Shown here piece by piece: positions 1-22,300 of a stretch of 64,000 bases of DNA (the stretch's first letter is position 1; each line of letters opens with the position of its first letter). Made by a program: the position numbers and the translations under genes. Source of the DNA: Ophiodon elongatus (lineage: Eukaryota > Chordata > Actinopteri > Perciformes > Hexagrammidae). Below the pieces are notes generated by a model. It ran no database searches. It saw only the letters and a program-made list of their open reading frames with translations, and was not told where the DNA came from. Location: assembly GCA_016806645.1 (NCBI GenBank), contig JACSYO010001691.1:40001-104000 (forward strand), given 5' to 3'.

Positions 1-653
1 AACATACTTAAAATAAGTTATAATATGCTTATAGCACTGTATAATCATAGTTATAAGCACTTTTAAATGTCCATAACAATTATCATAACACATTCAACCC
101 TATAAGCATTTTCGAATGACTTATCGGGTCAAATGTCATTATATAGTTGCTGGTCTCTCACTTTGGGTTCATTGTGTATAACTCCCATATTGTGATACAT
201 TATAATCTTTTTAATGGTGCGTTATAATCACTGTTATAATGCATCGTAATGTGGTTATAAGTTATTCCAAGTGGTCATGTTTTTGCTTTAAAGGGAAGTA
301 AAACTAATATTTTATAACCTTTTGTGTGTTGATTTTGCATCAATTTAATGATATTTTTTCTCACTTTTCTTTAAAAGTCTGCTGTCTTTTATTTTCTAAA
401 CAGGAAATCAGTTGGGGTTTTCAGGGGTTAAAATGACACTTACAGTGTTTTATATTCTGTATAAAAACAGCATACTTTTTATTTATATTTTATATAAATT
501 TATTGGTCAAGTTAATAATTGTTTTTGATTTTGAAACTTTTTTCGATCAGATTAAGAGCATATTTTCTTACATTATCAGGGAATTGTGAGTTTGACCGTT
601 CGAGGCCTTTAAAAACAAGCAGGAGACGTCTTCAGATTGCAACACACCTGAGC

Positions 654-690
<37 letters not shown>

Positions 691-1000
691 GGACAGGTGA
701 GATGGAAAACCTGTTGACCTACATTTAGTCTGTTGAACCGATCGAATCGCAGGGCCGTTAAAGTTGCAGCAAGTCGATTGCCAGCACAGTCTGAAGGTCA
801 ACTCTTCAGGCCGCAGTGGGTCCAGGTGAGCCGGGTCACATGGCTGTCTGTCGGACGGCACCTGCAACCTGATAGGCTGAGTGACGACATCTGATAGGCT
901 GTAGCCTGGCAACCAGGTGTGACACGAAGGAGGGGAGAAGAAGAAACAGACGACCGACTGGCGAGAGGAGCAGAGAAGAAGAAAACATGTCAACGGACAG
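1..1000. other. AT-rich intergenic DNA with a CA microsatellite
   Basis: No gene is seen here. Positions 1-300 are AT-rich with many irregular ttataa/cattata motifs, resembling a decayed fish transposon, but I cannot name it. A (CA)n tract lies at about 657-687. Positions 690-1000 are non-repetitive and are probably the distal promoter of mkrn2os. Confidence 0.5.
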
Positions 1001-1009
1001 TGAAAGGAG

Positions 1010-1380
1010 GTGAAGAAAGGAGGAACAGAAGAGGTGAGGAGTAAAAGAAGGAGTGGAGGAGTAAGAAGAAGAGTTGAGGAGTAAAATAAGGAGTGAAGGA
1101 GTAAGAGAAGATCTGAGGAGTAAGAAGAAGAGCTGAGGAGTAAAAGAAGGAGTGAGGAGTAAAAGAAGAGCTGAGGAGTAAGAAGAAGATCTGAGGAGTA
1201 AAATAAGGACTGAGGAGTAAGAAGAAGAGTTCAGGAGTAAAAGAAGAACTGTGGAGTAAAAGAAGGACTGGAGGAGTTAAAGGAGGAGGTGAGGAGTTAA
1301 AGAAGGACTTAAGGAGTTAAAGGAGGAGGTGAGGAGTTAAAGAAGGACTTAAGGAGTTAAAGGAGGAGGTGAGGATTTGA
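1010..1380 (+). repeat. Purine-rich minisatellite upstream of mkrn2os
   Basis: Degenerate tandem copies of a roughly 20-bp unit (GAGGAGTAAAAGAAGGAGT and variants) run almost to the mkrn2os ATG at 1385. The strand is nearly all purine, so this may be part of the promoter or 5' UTR. Confidence 0.75.
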
Positions 1381-1384
1381 AGAG

Positions 1385-4501
<3,117 letters not shown>

Positions 4502-5600
4502 TCAGCTCTGTTTCGTGGAGGTTTAAACGAGTCTAAGCAGACACGAGCTGACTGTCTTCTTCAGGATGAAACAGTGAATATAAAGTATAAAAATATATAT
4601 AATGTAATATAAGTAAACAGTTTGTTTAATTAATCACATTTGACCTGAACTGCAGTTAAAATCTGAGCTCATGTTTCACAGTATTTATATCAAAATGTGG
4701 CCTTTTACATTAATATGTACACGAGTATAAATGTGCTACGTGTAAGGGTATAAATACATACGTGTATATGTTGTGTGTGTACTTGTATGTTTCTCTTGTA
4801 TTTATATGTTTGAGATGTGAAAACAGAGTTTCCTCCTGTCTGTGTTTTTAATTAAAGGTAAATAGTGTGAATATAATGTAAACAAGAGCATCTCAGTCTG
4901 TATTCATATGCAGATCAAATAGATCAGGAACTATTTAGTTGAGATGAACTTTAATTAAATGAGTTGACTCATTTAACGTTTAACTTTCATTGAGACTCCA
5001 CTCCAGAATAAAAGATATTCATGTTGTCTCCGGTGACTTCCTCCATCTCAGAGTCTGCTGCCTCATCCTCATTATCCAAGATGGCCTCTTTCTCTCCTCC
5101 AGCCCCGTTCACCCAAATGTCTTCCCCTAACTGACCTCTGAATTCAGATAATTTGGGTTTTATTTGTTTACACAGAAATACTGCAGCTACCAACACATTT
5201 TGTCAGTCAGCTTTGACTGATGTTTTTTTTAATTATTTTTATTCCAAGAAACACCTTTGCTTCAAAACATAAATAACAAAGAAATTCGAACAAATATAAA
5301 AATAAAACTTTATTTTCTTTTGAGGGTTGTTTTTCTTCTGAAATGACTTTTAGGAAGAGTCATTTAAATTTATGTGAGACATTAAAAAATATAAACGGCA
5401 GGTTTACTGAAAAAGGAACTATCGGAAGAAGCCGACAGTTCCTACCGGACACAGATTCGGTGACACCGCAGCGTCCCACAGCAAAACAAATCCGACCACG
5501 GAGTTCGAGAATGAATGAAACCGAAGTCTAACTAACTAGTCTTTTGGAAAGAAGGAAACAAGCCAACGTTAACAGGTCACCGGCCGGTGGAGGGCTCAGG
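4502..5600. other. mkrn2os 3' UTR and intergenic spacer
   Basis: AT-rich DNA with a plausible polyadenylation signal at 4851-4856. A short reverse-strand open frame (4987-5196) is acidic but matches no family I know. No other gene is seen. Confidence 0.5.
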
Positions 5601-5602
5601 TC

Positions 5603-5800
5603 AGACCCGGTCCCCATAGGTCCCGGTCCCCGCAGGTCAGACCCGGTCCCCGCAGGTCCCGGTCCCGGTCCCCGCAGGTCCCGGTCCCCGCTGGTCAGAC
5701 CCGGTCCCCGCTGGTCAGATCTGGTCCCCGCAGGTCCCGTTCCCGGTCCCCGCAGGTCCCGGTCCCCGCTGGTCAGACCCGGTCCCCGCAGGTCCTGGGA
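5603..5800 (+). repeat. GC-rich VNTR directly upstream of the tsen2 ATG
   Basis: Tandem GGTCCCGGTCCCCGCAGGTC and GGTCAGACCCGG units end 8 bp before the tsen2 start codon, so they probably lie in its 5' UTR or core promoter. The minus strand is rich in runs of three to four G and could form G-quadruplexes. Confidence 0.85.
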
Positions 5801-5802
5801 GC

Positions 5803-7465
5803 ATGCAGGCGGAGTTCCGGGCTCCGCGGAGACGCGCACGTGTGCATGAGGAGTACGTGGCTCCGCTGCCCGTCAGCCGCAGTCCGGAGGAGGGGAGCCA
5901 CTTCCGGGCGGAGCTCATCAACCAACACGTGGTGGTCTGTCATCCAGACCACATCCAGAAGATCTATGACCAGGTCTGAGTTAGTTCACTTTATGTGAAA
6001 CCAGGTCTGAGTTAGTCCACAATATGTGAAACCAGGTCTGAGTTAGTTCACTTTATGTGAAACCAGGTCTGAGTTAGTCCACATCAGGTGAAACCATGTC
6101 TGATTTAGTCCACAAAATGTAAAACCAGGTCTGAGTTAGTCCACAATATGTAAAACCAGGTCTGAGTCAGTCCACATCATGTGAAACCAGGTCTGATTTA
6201 GTCCACAAAATGTAAAACCAGGTCTGAGTTAGTCCACAATATGTGAAACCAGGTCTGAGTTAGTCCACATCAGGTGAAAAGAGGTCTGCGTTAGTCCACA
6301 ATATGTAAAACCACATCTGATTTAGTCCACAAAATGTAAAACCAGGTCTGAGTCAGTCCACATCGCGGTCTTGTCTTGTTCCAGGGTTTCTTTGGGAAGG
6401 GCGTCCTGTCCAGAGCGAGACCGGACCACAGCCTCTCTGACCAATGGGAAGGTGAGTTCACACGCACACCGTGACCTCATCATCAGTCTGGTCCAATCAG
6501 CTCTGTTCATTGCAGTCAGCCGCTCTCTGGTTTTGTTACAGAACACGAAGGTTTGTTTCTACCTGTCGTCTCACAGTCCAGGTGAGTGACATCACATCCT
6601 GTCTGTTCACATGATGACATCACAGCCTGTCTGTTCACATGATGACATCACAGCCTGTCTGTTCACATGATGACATCACAGCCTGTCTGTTCACATGATG
6701 ACATCACATCCTGTCTGTTCACATGATGACATCACATCCTCTCTGCTTTGTGTCCTCTTCTCCTGCAGATATGAAGAGCTCCTCGGGTGGGCGGGTTCCG
6801 CTCTCTCTGCTCGGGGATTGGATGAAGACGCTGTCAATCAAACCCTGCTCAGCCTCTCTCAGCCCGTAGAGATGGAGGATGTGAGGAGGGAGGGGAGTGG
6901 AGGGGAGGAGCCAGGACCAAATGGGGGAGCCTGTCCTCACACAAAGAGGCCGGGGTCAGAGGTCGAGCCAGAGGCCAAGAGAAGCTGCGGGTAGCGTGAT
7001 TCTCTTTTATAATTCACACAAATACACACAACTCAGGAACCAAAACGTCACACTTTCATGATCAGTTGGGTGTTCTGCTAAATTCGGCGTGTTTATTATC
7101 ACAAAATATTTTAATTTTTGGGGGATAAATCTAATTAAGTTTTCTGAATTAATTTCACTTCAATCTAATCCAGGTTTAAAGGGTTCGCTCACCTAAATTA
7201 CAAACAGAAACAGATTCTCTCTCTTCCTCTTAACATTTCAGGTCGGGCCCACAAAACCACGACCGAGACCCTGATCCTGATCCCAGCTCAGACCAGGACT
7301 CTGACCGAGACCCTGACCCTGACTCTGACTCTGACTCTGTTCCTGATCCTGATCCTGATCCTGATCCCTTGGTTCCCGGTCCTGGTTTTGTCCTTGTGAT
7401 CTCTGAAAGTGAGGTGAGTCTTCAGACTTTTATCCATCCATCCATCCATCCATGGTAGTGTATAA

Positions 7466-7553
<88 letters not shown>

Positions 7554-8544
7554 GTGCTTGCAGGTGTGCGGGGGGGTCAGGGAGGTCCGGCGGACTCCTT
7601 TCTCTCTTACAGAGTACCTGCAACTCAGTCTGGAGGAGGTAACGCACCAACTAACCATCGAATTCGTTACACTTTTTGTTTCCGCTCGTTTCTGTCTATA
7701 AATACTACATTACCCATGAGCCTCAGCTGCTGACAGATTCAGAGAGCGATCTGATTTGTATCTGAATGGTTGAAGGTTGTTAAAGGGTCATTCTGTTAAC
7801 TGTCCAGTGGTCAGACTGTCAATCACCTGTGGATTACCTGTCGTCGCACCTGAACCTGGACAGCTAGGGGGCGTGGCCTCTTCACTGCTCTTCATCTGCT
7901 GTCTGTTCGTCTGTACCTGCAGGCATTCTTCCTGGTCTACAGTCTGGGCTGTCTGTCTGTCTACCTGAACCAGGTAGCTGTCTGAGTTAATTGTATTTTC
8001 TTCTTTTGTTTGACTTCCTGTTTCTACATTTTGATTCATGAGTAAATAAATAACAAATAAAACATTTCTTTCACTCATTTAATGACATCGCCATGTCCTC
8101 TTCTGTGATTGGACAGGAGCCCCTGTCAATCATCCAGCTGTGGCGAGAGTTCCGCTCCATGCGGCCCGACTTTGTCAGCTCGTTCGCAGCCTATCAGCAC
8201 TGTCGAAGCAGGGGGTGGGTCCCTAAGTTAGGGGGCGGGGCCAAGTACGGCGTGGACCTCAGTAAGACACACACACACACACACACACTCACACACACAC
8301 AGACACACACTGATACACCGTTTCCCTGTAAGAGTTAGAAACCAGTATAAAACTGGGACCAGTTCCATGATCCTCCAGTGTCTGAGGTGACTTGAACACA
8401 TGATTGACAGCTGTCAATCATCAGAGCACAGGAGGCGGAGCCTGAAGTGAGATACACATTCACAGTCTGTCTCAATTTACACGATTCTCTTTTCTGTGTG
8501 TTTTCAGTGTTGTATAGGAAAGGACCACCTTTCTACCACGCCAG

Positions 8545-8605
<61 letters not shown>

Positions 8606-9343
8606 TGGAGGATGTAAAGGCTCACGGTGGACAAGACACACTGTCTGTATGTGATACTTACTACTCAGACAGGTAGACACATGATAGAATGAAAAAAAAA
8701 AAAAAGAGAAATTAAAACAACATTCATTAAATTTAGGAAAATATTGCATTTATTCTTTTGCAATAATTTTTGGACTTCACCGACCTGAAAACCAAGTCTG
8801 AACCCTCAAACTGAAAACATGTCGATTTTTAGTCCGCAATTCCCAAAAAGTTTCTTTTCCCAGAAATGTTGTCATTGTCTCCTCTTCCTGTAGTTATTCG
8901 GTTGTAATCGAGCGTGTTGATGACACATTCAGGGGCTCGGCGTTGCGTCCGTTTTCGTGGCGTTCTCTGGCGGCTCTCAGCAGGATCACCTCCAACGTCT
9001 CCAAGGTAACGAGTCGTCGGACGTCACACCAGGTGAGATTTGACTCGGGTGTTTTATTTCTTCCTCTTTGTTTTACAGGAGCTGATGTTGTGTTACATCA
9101 TCTATCCAGCCGACCTATCGGAAGCTGAGCTGGACTCACCTGTCTGTCTGAGCAGGCTGAAGGTTCAGGTAGATAACAGGAAGCGGTTCAGTTTTTAATA
9201 AAATGTTCATGAGCTATGATCATAAATGCCATCGGTAATAAAGTTTGATCAGACAGAAGGAAAAAAGTGTTTTCTATCAACAGGAAGTGATCGTCAGCAG
9301 GTGGGTTTCCTCTAAAGAGCGAGTGGAGCAGGACGACATCTGA
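5803..9343 (+). CDS. tsen2: tRNA-splicing endonuclease subunit Sen2 (12 coding exons)
   Basis: Catalytic subunit of the nuclear TSEN complex, which cuts pre-tRNA at the 5' splice site. Exons: 5803-5973, 6385-6451, 6542-6581, 6769-6990, 7242-7413, 7564-7638, 7923-7973, 8117-8261, 8508-8544, 8894-9005, 9079-9168, 9284-9343. The product is 413 aa (human 465); the difference lies in the poorly conserved middle. The N terminus (FRAELINQHVVV, GFFGKGVLSRARP) and the C-terminal nuclease domain (EYLQLSLEE, GWVPKLGGGAKYG, YRKGPPFYHASYS, WRSLAALSRITSNVSKELML) match the family. The catalytic Tyr, His and Lys are all present at residues 317, 325 and 364, with the same 8- and 39-residue spacing as human Y369/H377/K416. 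Exon 5 encodes an Asp-Pro/Asp-Ser repeat. A polyadenylation signal AATAAA lies near 9569. Confidence 0.97.
5971..6365 (+). repeat. Minisatellite copied from the tsen2 exon 1 donor
   Basis: About ten units of roughly 38 bp repeat ACCAGGTCTGAGTTAGTCC. The first unit is the real exon 1 boundary (GACCAG|GTCTGAG at 5973/5974), so each unit carries a candidate 5' splice site. Confidence 0.9.
6583..6745 (+). repeat. 28-bp minisatellite starting at the tsen2 exon 3 donor
   Basis: About five units of GATGACATCACAGCCTGTCT plus GTTCACAT fill intron 3, beginning within a few bases of the donor at 6582. Confidence 0.88.
7240..7413 (+). repeat. Coding Asp-Pro / Asp-Ser repeat in tsen2 exon 5
   Basis: Six-bp GACCCT/GACTCT/GATCCT units encode alternating DP and DS. 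The frame is preserved and the repeat is in the region that varies in length between vertebrate TSEN2 proteins. Confidence 0.8.
7470..7553 (+). repeat. (GT)n microsatellite before the tsen2 exon 6 acceptor
   Basis: About 80 bp of pure GT end just before TTGTGCTTGCAG. It is preceded by a short (ATCC)n tract at 7432-7453. Confidence 0.95.
8266..8606 (+). repeat. (CA)n microsatellites after the tsen2 exon 8 and exon 9 donors
   Basis: CA tracts start at the donors GTAAGACACAC (8262) and GTAACACACAC (8545) and continue to about 8310 and 8602. Confidence 0.93.
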
Positions 9344-9879
9344 TTGGCTGACGGGAGATTTCAGAAACAGATGATGTCACCGTGTGATGTCCCTAAGAGA
9401 CTGATGACATCAGCCAAGAGGATGAGATTATTATTTTTGCCGTGAAAGAGTCAGAAACAGGAAGACAACGTCACATGTTTGAGTGTCCCTGAATGCAGCA
9501 TGAGTCCTCACAAGGAGCTAAAGACCAGCAGAGGTGTGTGGAGCTGTTACATGTTGTGTTACTTGAACAATAAAAATAAAAAAATGTATCAAAGAGCTGT
9601 GCAACTGTGTCATCTCTAATGTTCCCTATGTCTGTAATGTGTAATATCAGTCTCTGAGGGTTGATTTACTTCTTTCTTTCATTAAAATTTAAATGTGCTC
9701 TGTTGGAATGAGGTGAAGATATTTGTGCCACCCAAACAAATAAAGTAGTAATAATGAACAAAAAAAATAAAACTGGTAATCTCATAACAATTATTAACAT
9801 CTTCATGTTCCAGCCTGATTTTCCAGCCTGAAGCCCATTTCCACCACTGATGAAAAATAAAGATCCTGTATAATGAGAC

Positions 9880-10170
9880 ATTTTCTCATTATGATCTCAT
9901 AATTACGACTTAGTATCTCATCATTATTACTTAGTATCATAATTATGACTTACTATCATAATTATGACTCACTCTCATAATTATGACTTACTATGTCATA
10001 ATTATAACTTAGTATCTCATAATTATGACTTATTATCTCATAATTATAACTTAGTATCTCATAATTATTACTTACTATCATAATTATAACTTACTATCTT
10101 ATAATTATGACTTAGTATCTCATAATTATGACCTACTATGTCATAATTATGGCTCACTAACTCATAGCTT
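9880..10170. repeat. AT-rich minisatellite between tsen2 and rbm39
   Basis: About 14 copies of a 19-20-bp unit (TCATAATTATGACTTACTA) lie between the tsen2 3' end and the rbm39 promoter. Confidence 0.9.
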
Positions 10171-10189
10171 TGGCACTAATGGGCTTCCT

Positions 10190-10381
10190 TAGACCGGATA
10201 CAGTCGGGCCAGAAGCTATCGCTTTGTTATGATCTCGCGGGAGGAAGATCTCGCGATAACAACGGAACTCCCTGCAGCGCCATTTAGAGCACGGTGTGTG
10301 TCGTCGCGAGGGCAAAGATTGAGAAGCAACTGTTAGCCGGCGGACCGCTCGTTAGAACCCCCAAAGCTGCTAAGTGTCCAG
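10190..10381 (+). promoter_or_regulatory. rbm39: rbm39 CpG-rich promoter and non-coding first exon
   Basis: A GC-rich block with two CGCG palindromic cores (GATCTCGCGGGAG and GATCTCGCGATAAC, 10231-10260) resembles the TCTCGCGAGA element of vertebrate housekeeping promoters. A probable untranslated exon ends at AAGTGTCCAG|GTAAGA (10381/10382). The transcription start is inferred. Confidence 0.65.
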
Positions 10382-10559
10382 GTAAGACCCCGCTATGCCC
10401 CGGTGCTCTGCCAGTAACGTTTGATACCGGGAACGTTCGACACTGGGAACGTTAGATAGCGGATCGTTGCTCCACAGCCTCCCGAAGCTAGCAGCTAGCT
10501 AGCTGTTAGCGGGACACCGCGCATGCGTATTTAGCCTCCGAGCTGAGCGACTCTTTGTC

Positions 10560-11000
10560 AGGTGACTTTAAAGTATTAAGAGCATCAAAGTACTCCGAAT
10601 ATATGAGGCTATTTGTATACAAGTACTACTAACTTTAGTTAAAGTATTAAGAGTATCAAAGTACTCCGAATATATGAGGCTATTTGTATACAAGTACTAC
10701 TAACTTTAAAGTATTATGAGTATCAAAGTACTCCGAATATCTGAGACTATTTGTATACAAGTACTACTAACTTTAAAGTGTTAGGAGTACAAAAGTACTC
10801 AGAATATATGAAATATATGAGGCTATTTGTATACAAGTACTACTAACTTTAGTCAAAGTACTATGAGTATCAAAGTACTCAGAATATATGAAGCTATTTG
10901 TATTGAGGTACTATTACCTTTAGTTAAAGCTATGAGTAGCAAAGTACTCTGAATATAAAAAAACAGTTTATTATTTTTATTGAAGTACAATTAACCTTAC
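10560..11000 (+). repeat. Roughly 75-bp tandem repeat in rbm39 intron 1
   Basis: Five to six degenerate units contain AAGTACTCCGAATATATGAGG and TTTGTATACAAGTACTACTA. The units resemble the 'AAGTACTC' dispersed repeat seen again near 18.8 kb. Confidence 0.85.
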
Positions 11001-11165
11001 CCAAAGTATTGTGCGTATCAAAATATATATTTAATAAATAACGTTACATCAGTGATTTGTTCTTTATTTTTCTTCACAAACTGTCGCCTGTTTTATTTAT
11101 TATTTATTCTCCATGTTTATATCATCGTTGATTGTTTGTGTGTTTGTGTGCAGACCAGCAGCAGG

Positions 11166-18206
<7,041 letters not shown>

Positions 18207-18519
18207 CGAACCAACGATACTACCCTCGGATTGGACATTGGACTCTCTCCTATTGGTCGACACGGACGAGTCAGTTTCACTTCTGTTCATCAGGTCGGAG
18301 AGGAGGAAACGCTGTTTCTTCCTCTCCTTCCTGTTTTACTTCCTGTTCATTCTCATTAGAATTTCTGGGCGTGGCCTGTTTTGTGTATCGTCCAATGATT
18401 GAGCTCTGTGAGCTGTGAGGAGGCCGGCTGATGATGGTGTCAGCTGATTGTTTGGTTTGAAGCTGTTTGGTATTAAGGTGTTTTCTAAGAATTTGATTTT
18501 GTAAAATCCTTTATTAAAT

Positions 18520-19351
18520 TTTATTTTGAAGTCACTGACAGCTGCTGTGTCCTTTGTCCCTTTTTTTTTTTAATATAATGCTCACTGAGAATACTGCACT
18601 CTGATTGGCTGTAACAGGACACCTGTGAGCACCTTTTCCTGCAACGTTTAATAAATTTATACAAATAAGAAATACTTCGGAATCTTGGTTATTAAATAAA
18701 AATATACAAACAGAATATAAATGAATGTAGACCAGATGAATAAATAAAATAAAGGCATTAAACCAATTTGAATTGTTTCATGGTCACATGGAGCCATCGA
18801 CCAGAGATGGAAGAAGTACTCTCATCTTACCAATACCACCTTCTGAAATTACTGCGTTGCAAGTAAAAGTCCTGATTACTAGAACAATTTACTAAAGTAT
18901 CAAAAGTAAAAGTACTCATAATGCAGAATGGCCTCTTTTAGAGTTAAATTGTGAAGCATTCAAAGTCTTGAAAGGTGTTTTTAATTTTATTTCATGCATA
19001 CAAGATTCTTTGTACACAAAGTATTTTGTGAACCAAGATTAAAAAAATAAATCCTGGTCTTTTATTTTACAACTTCATCGTGAAGTACATGATGAAATCC
19101 CAGTGGATCTTCAACCTGATGTATCTGAGGGGCCTTTAATCTAAAACACCATCAGATTTAGTTAACTGATCACATGTTTCCCTCTGAGATGTCGTGCAGT
19201 ATAAAATAGCATAAAATGGAAAGTTGAAATACCTCAAATTTGACTTAATTACGCTCAAGATCGGTTTTTTTCAGGACAGACAAGCATGTAACAAAACTTC
19301 AGAGTAAAAACACGAGTCACTCATTTATCGCCGAGCAGGTGAGCTCCTGAT
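18520..19351. other. Convergent intergenic region with a dispersed fish repeat
   Basis: No gene is seen. Positions 18810-18960 contain AAGTAAAAGTCCTGATTACT and AAAAGTACTCATAATGCAGA, a motif set widespread in teleost genomes. The rest is AT-rich and would hold the 3' UTR of the reverse-strand phosphatase gene. Confidence 0.5.
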
Positions 19352-22300
19352 TTAAAGGTCGGGCTCGTTCAGGTGGACGACGGTGATGGTGATGTCGTCG
19401 CGGTACCTCCTGGCCAGATCTGGTGGCAGACTCAGCATCTTGGCCAGACGGTTCGGTGCCACCGCTCCGTACCCGTCGTCCCCCAGGGCGTGACGGAGCA
19501 GGTGGGTGGCGCTGTTCTGGTCCTCCAGCACCGACAGAACCCGGCCCTTCCTCTCCAGCAGGAGGCGCTGCAGGCTGCCCAGCGTCGTGCCCACGCCGGG
19601 AATTATGGGTCTCTGCTGCTGAAGGCCTGGACAGAAATAAACCACTTCCACTGTTCACACTGCCACTTCCACTGCTGTCATTTACACTTCTACTGTTGTC
19701 ATCATTTACGCTTCACCTGCTGTCATCATTTACACTTCAATTTCTGTCATTATTTACACTTTACCTGCAGTCGTCACTTACGTTTCAACTGGTGATTTAC
19801 ATGTTCCGCTTACGTTTACACAGTTGAACTGGCAGTTGACATGTAAATCATAAAACCAGTTGAACTGGCAGTTGAAGTGTAAATGATGATTAGACTTAGT
19901 GAGGATCTTAGTTCTCTTACCTGTCAACTGTTCCCCCACCAGCTGGACGACCGTCTGTCGGTGCATCAGCTCCCAGAGTCCGTCAGTCGCCAGGACCAGG
20001 AACTTGTCAGCAGGCCTGATGCGGTGCAGCGTGACCTCGGGCTGAGCGCTCAGGTAGGGCGGGGTCAGGTAGTGCGGCGGCTGCGTCCGGAACGCCTCGC
20101 TGACCGCAGACAGGACGTCTGGCCGCGTTTCGTAGACCCGAGCGAGCATCTCCGCGCCCCATTTGAAACGGACGTCGCCGAACGCCCTGAAGGGCAGCAG
20201 CAGACCCAGCAGGCGGTCGTGGCGGACCACCGTCCTCCGCTCTGACGGCGGGTGTTCCCCCAGAATCCTTTGCAGCTCGTCCGGGTTCTGTGCGTTGTGG
20301 TCGTTGGTGAGGCTGACCGCTGACCAGCTCCCGTTGGGCTCCTTGACGCCCAGGACGGCCCGGCTGTCACCCAGGTTGGCCACGTGCAGGACGCCCTTGG
20401 AGACATGGGCGATGCAAGCCGTGCAGCCGGACAGCGCCACCCGGAGGGGGGAGGACAGAGACAACGCCTCCCCAGGGAGAGACACCCGTCTGCGGACAGA
20501 GAGCGATGGTTCACCTGGTGACGAAAGCTGAAAGCAGCCAATGAAAACAGTGGATTCAGTAGCATCCTGTCTACATCTCTACGTATAGAACTCCTTCCTG
20601 CGATGGCACAAAATGTTTGGTGTAGATGTAACACAGAATCATCCAATATGAACATAATTCATCTGGGCTGAGAGCTGTTGGTCTCTTTCACGATCGCCTG
20701 ACTTTTACTGTCAGGCGGCAACCTCCAGTTCTGCAGAGTGAAACCGATGCGGAAGTGTCTAAAACTTGCATTCTCTCTTCTGACCAGCAGGGGACGACTC
20801 GTCTGCTTGCAAAAAGAAGTCAGATTGCATAGACGTCTATGGGAAAATGACTACTTCTCTCTTGATTTATTCCCTCAGTAAACATTGTAAACATGAGTTT
20901 ATGTCTCAATCTCTAGTTTCAAGTCTTCTTCAATACAGCATGATGTTCATTTAGTAAATTATGGTCCTTTTAGAGTCAAACAGACCATAAAGCAGGGTAT
21001 GCTTTAGGGCGGGGCTTACTGTGATTGACAGGTCTCTAACAGAGAGGTATACGGCGTACATCACTCCTCAGCATTAGAAATATGGTCACTTCTGTTCATT
21101 GGTTGCGGAAAAAACAACATGACGACGGGCGTAATCCAAGATGGCGACGGCAAAATCGCCGAACTCGAGGCTTCAAAACCACAATCCACAAACCAACGGG
21201 TGACGTCACCATGACTACGTCCACTTCTTATATACAGTTGGTGGTTCTTGTAGGGAAAAAGAGCAACGCTTGTTTTGACGAACTCAAACTGGTGAAGCCT
21301 CAACTGTTTTTGATAGAAACTGTGAGAGTGAAGGAGTTTAAAGTAGAGCAGAAGGAGTTTGACCATAGAATGAGGACCTGGGTGAAGACATGGACATGTG
21401 GACCTGGGCCTCCACGGACAGGTCGTAGTCCAGGCGACGGAAAGCGTTGACCAGCGCTGACGTCACCCTGCAACCGTCCTGCAGCCAATCAGAGAGGAGA
21501 CAGATGATGACGTCACAACATGTGATAACTTCATAGCTGTGTTCGCTTCCTGTATCGTGAAGATTGGAGAGTGTGTGGCTGCTAAATCAAGTCTGACACC
21601 TATTGGTAAAATTTGGTGTACTGGTCTGGTCCGGTCTTTGGTGTACTGGTCTGGTCTGGTATTTGGTGTTCTGGTCTGGTATTTGATGTACTGGTCTGGT
21701 CCGGTATTTGGTGTTCTGGTCTGGTATTTGGCTTATTATAAACCGGTTTGACCCAACCAACTCTACCTCCTCTTCTTCCTCCTCCTCTTCCTCTTCACCC
21801 TCCAGTCTCTCCTGCCAGTAGTTTCGGAGGCTGTGGAAGGAGGTCGCTCCGCCGTCGGGGCCGTTGTGGTCTTGAGGGTGTTTGTGCCACTCCAGCAGCG
21901 GCTGTACGGCCCGTTCTTCCTCCACCGCCCGTTCGAGCTCCGCCAGCGTCCTCAAAGGTAGCGTTGCCACGGCGATGTAGTAGAAGAGCCTCTGGCTGAC
22001 GGCGTGGGCGCACGCCGTCCCAGCGTGGCCGTCGAACACGCCGAACAGCACGCCGCCGCGGCCCGGCAGGAAGGTGGCACTGCTCCGGCGGTCCTCGCTG
22101 GGATGGTTGGATGGCAGCATGTTGCTATGGAAACCCAGGACACCATGGGAGGCGGGGCCTCTGGGTAGGGTATGGCTATATTCGTTGGCCTGGTAACAGA
22201 AGAGGGAGAGATCAGAAGTTTGACTGGTTGTTAGATTGACACCTTGAATTACAGATCTTACTCACCTTTAAGATGCGGTTGATCTGAGCTGAGTACATCG

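Noticed and set aside
4987..5196. Acidic 69-aa reverse frame as a gene
   Set aside because: No family is recognised, no splice partners are seen and it lies in AT-rich intergenic DNA. It is noted only.
20065..20655. Second long frame on the minus strand over phosphatase exon 4
   Set aside because: It is an alternate frame of the same exon; the PP2C motifs are in the other frame.
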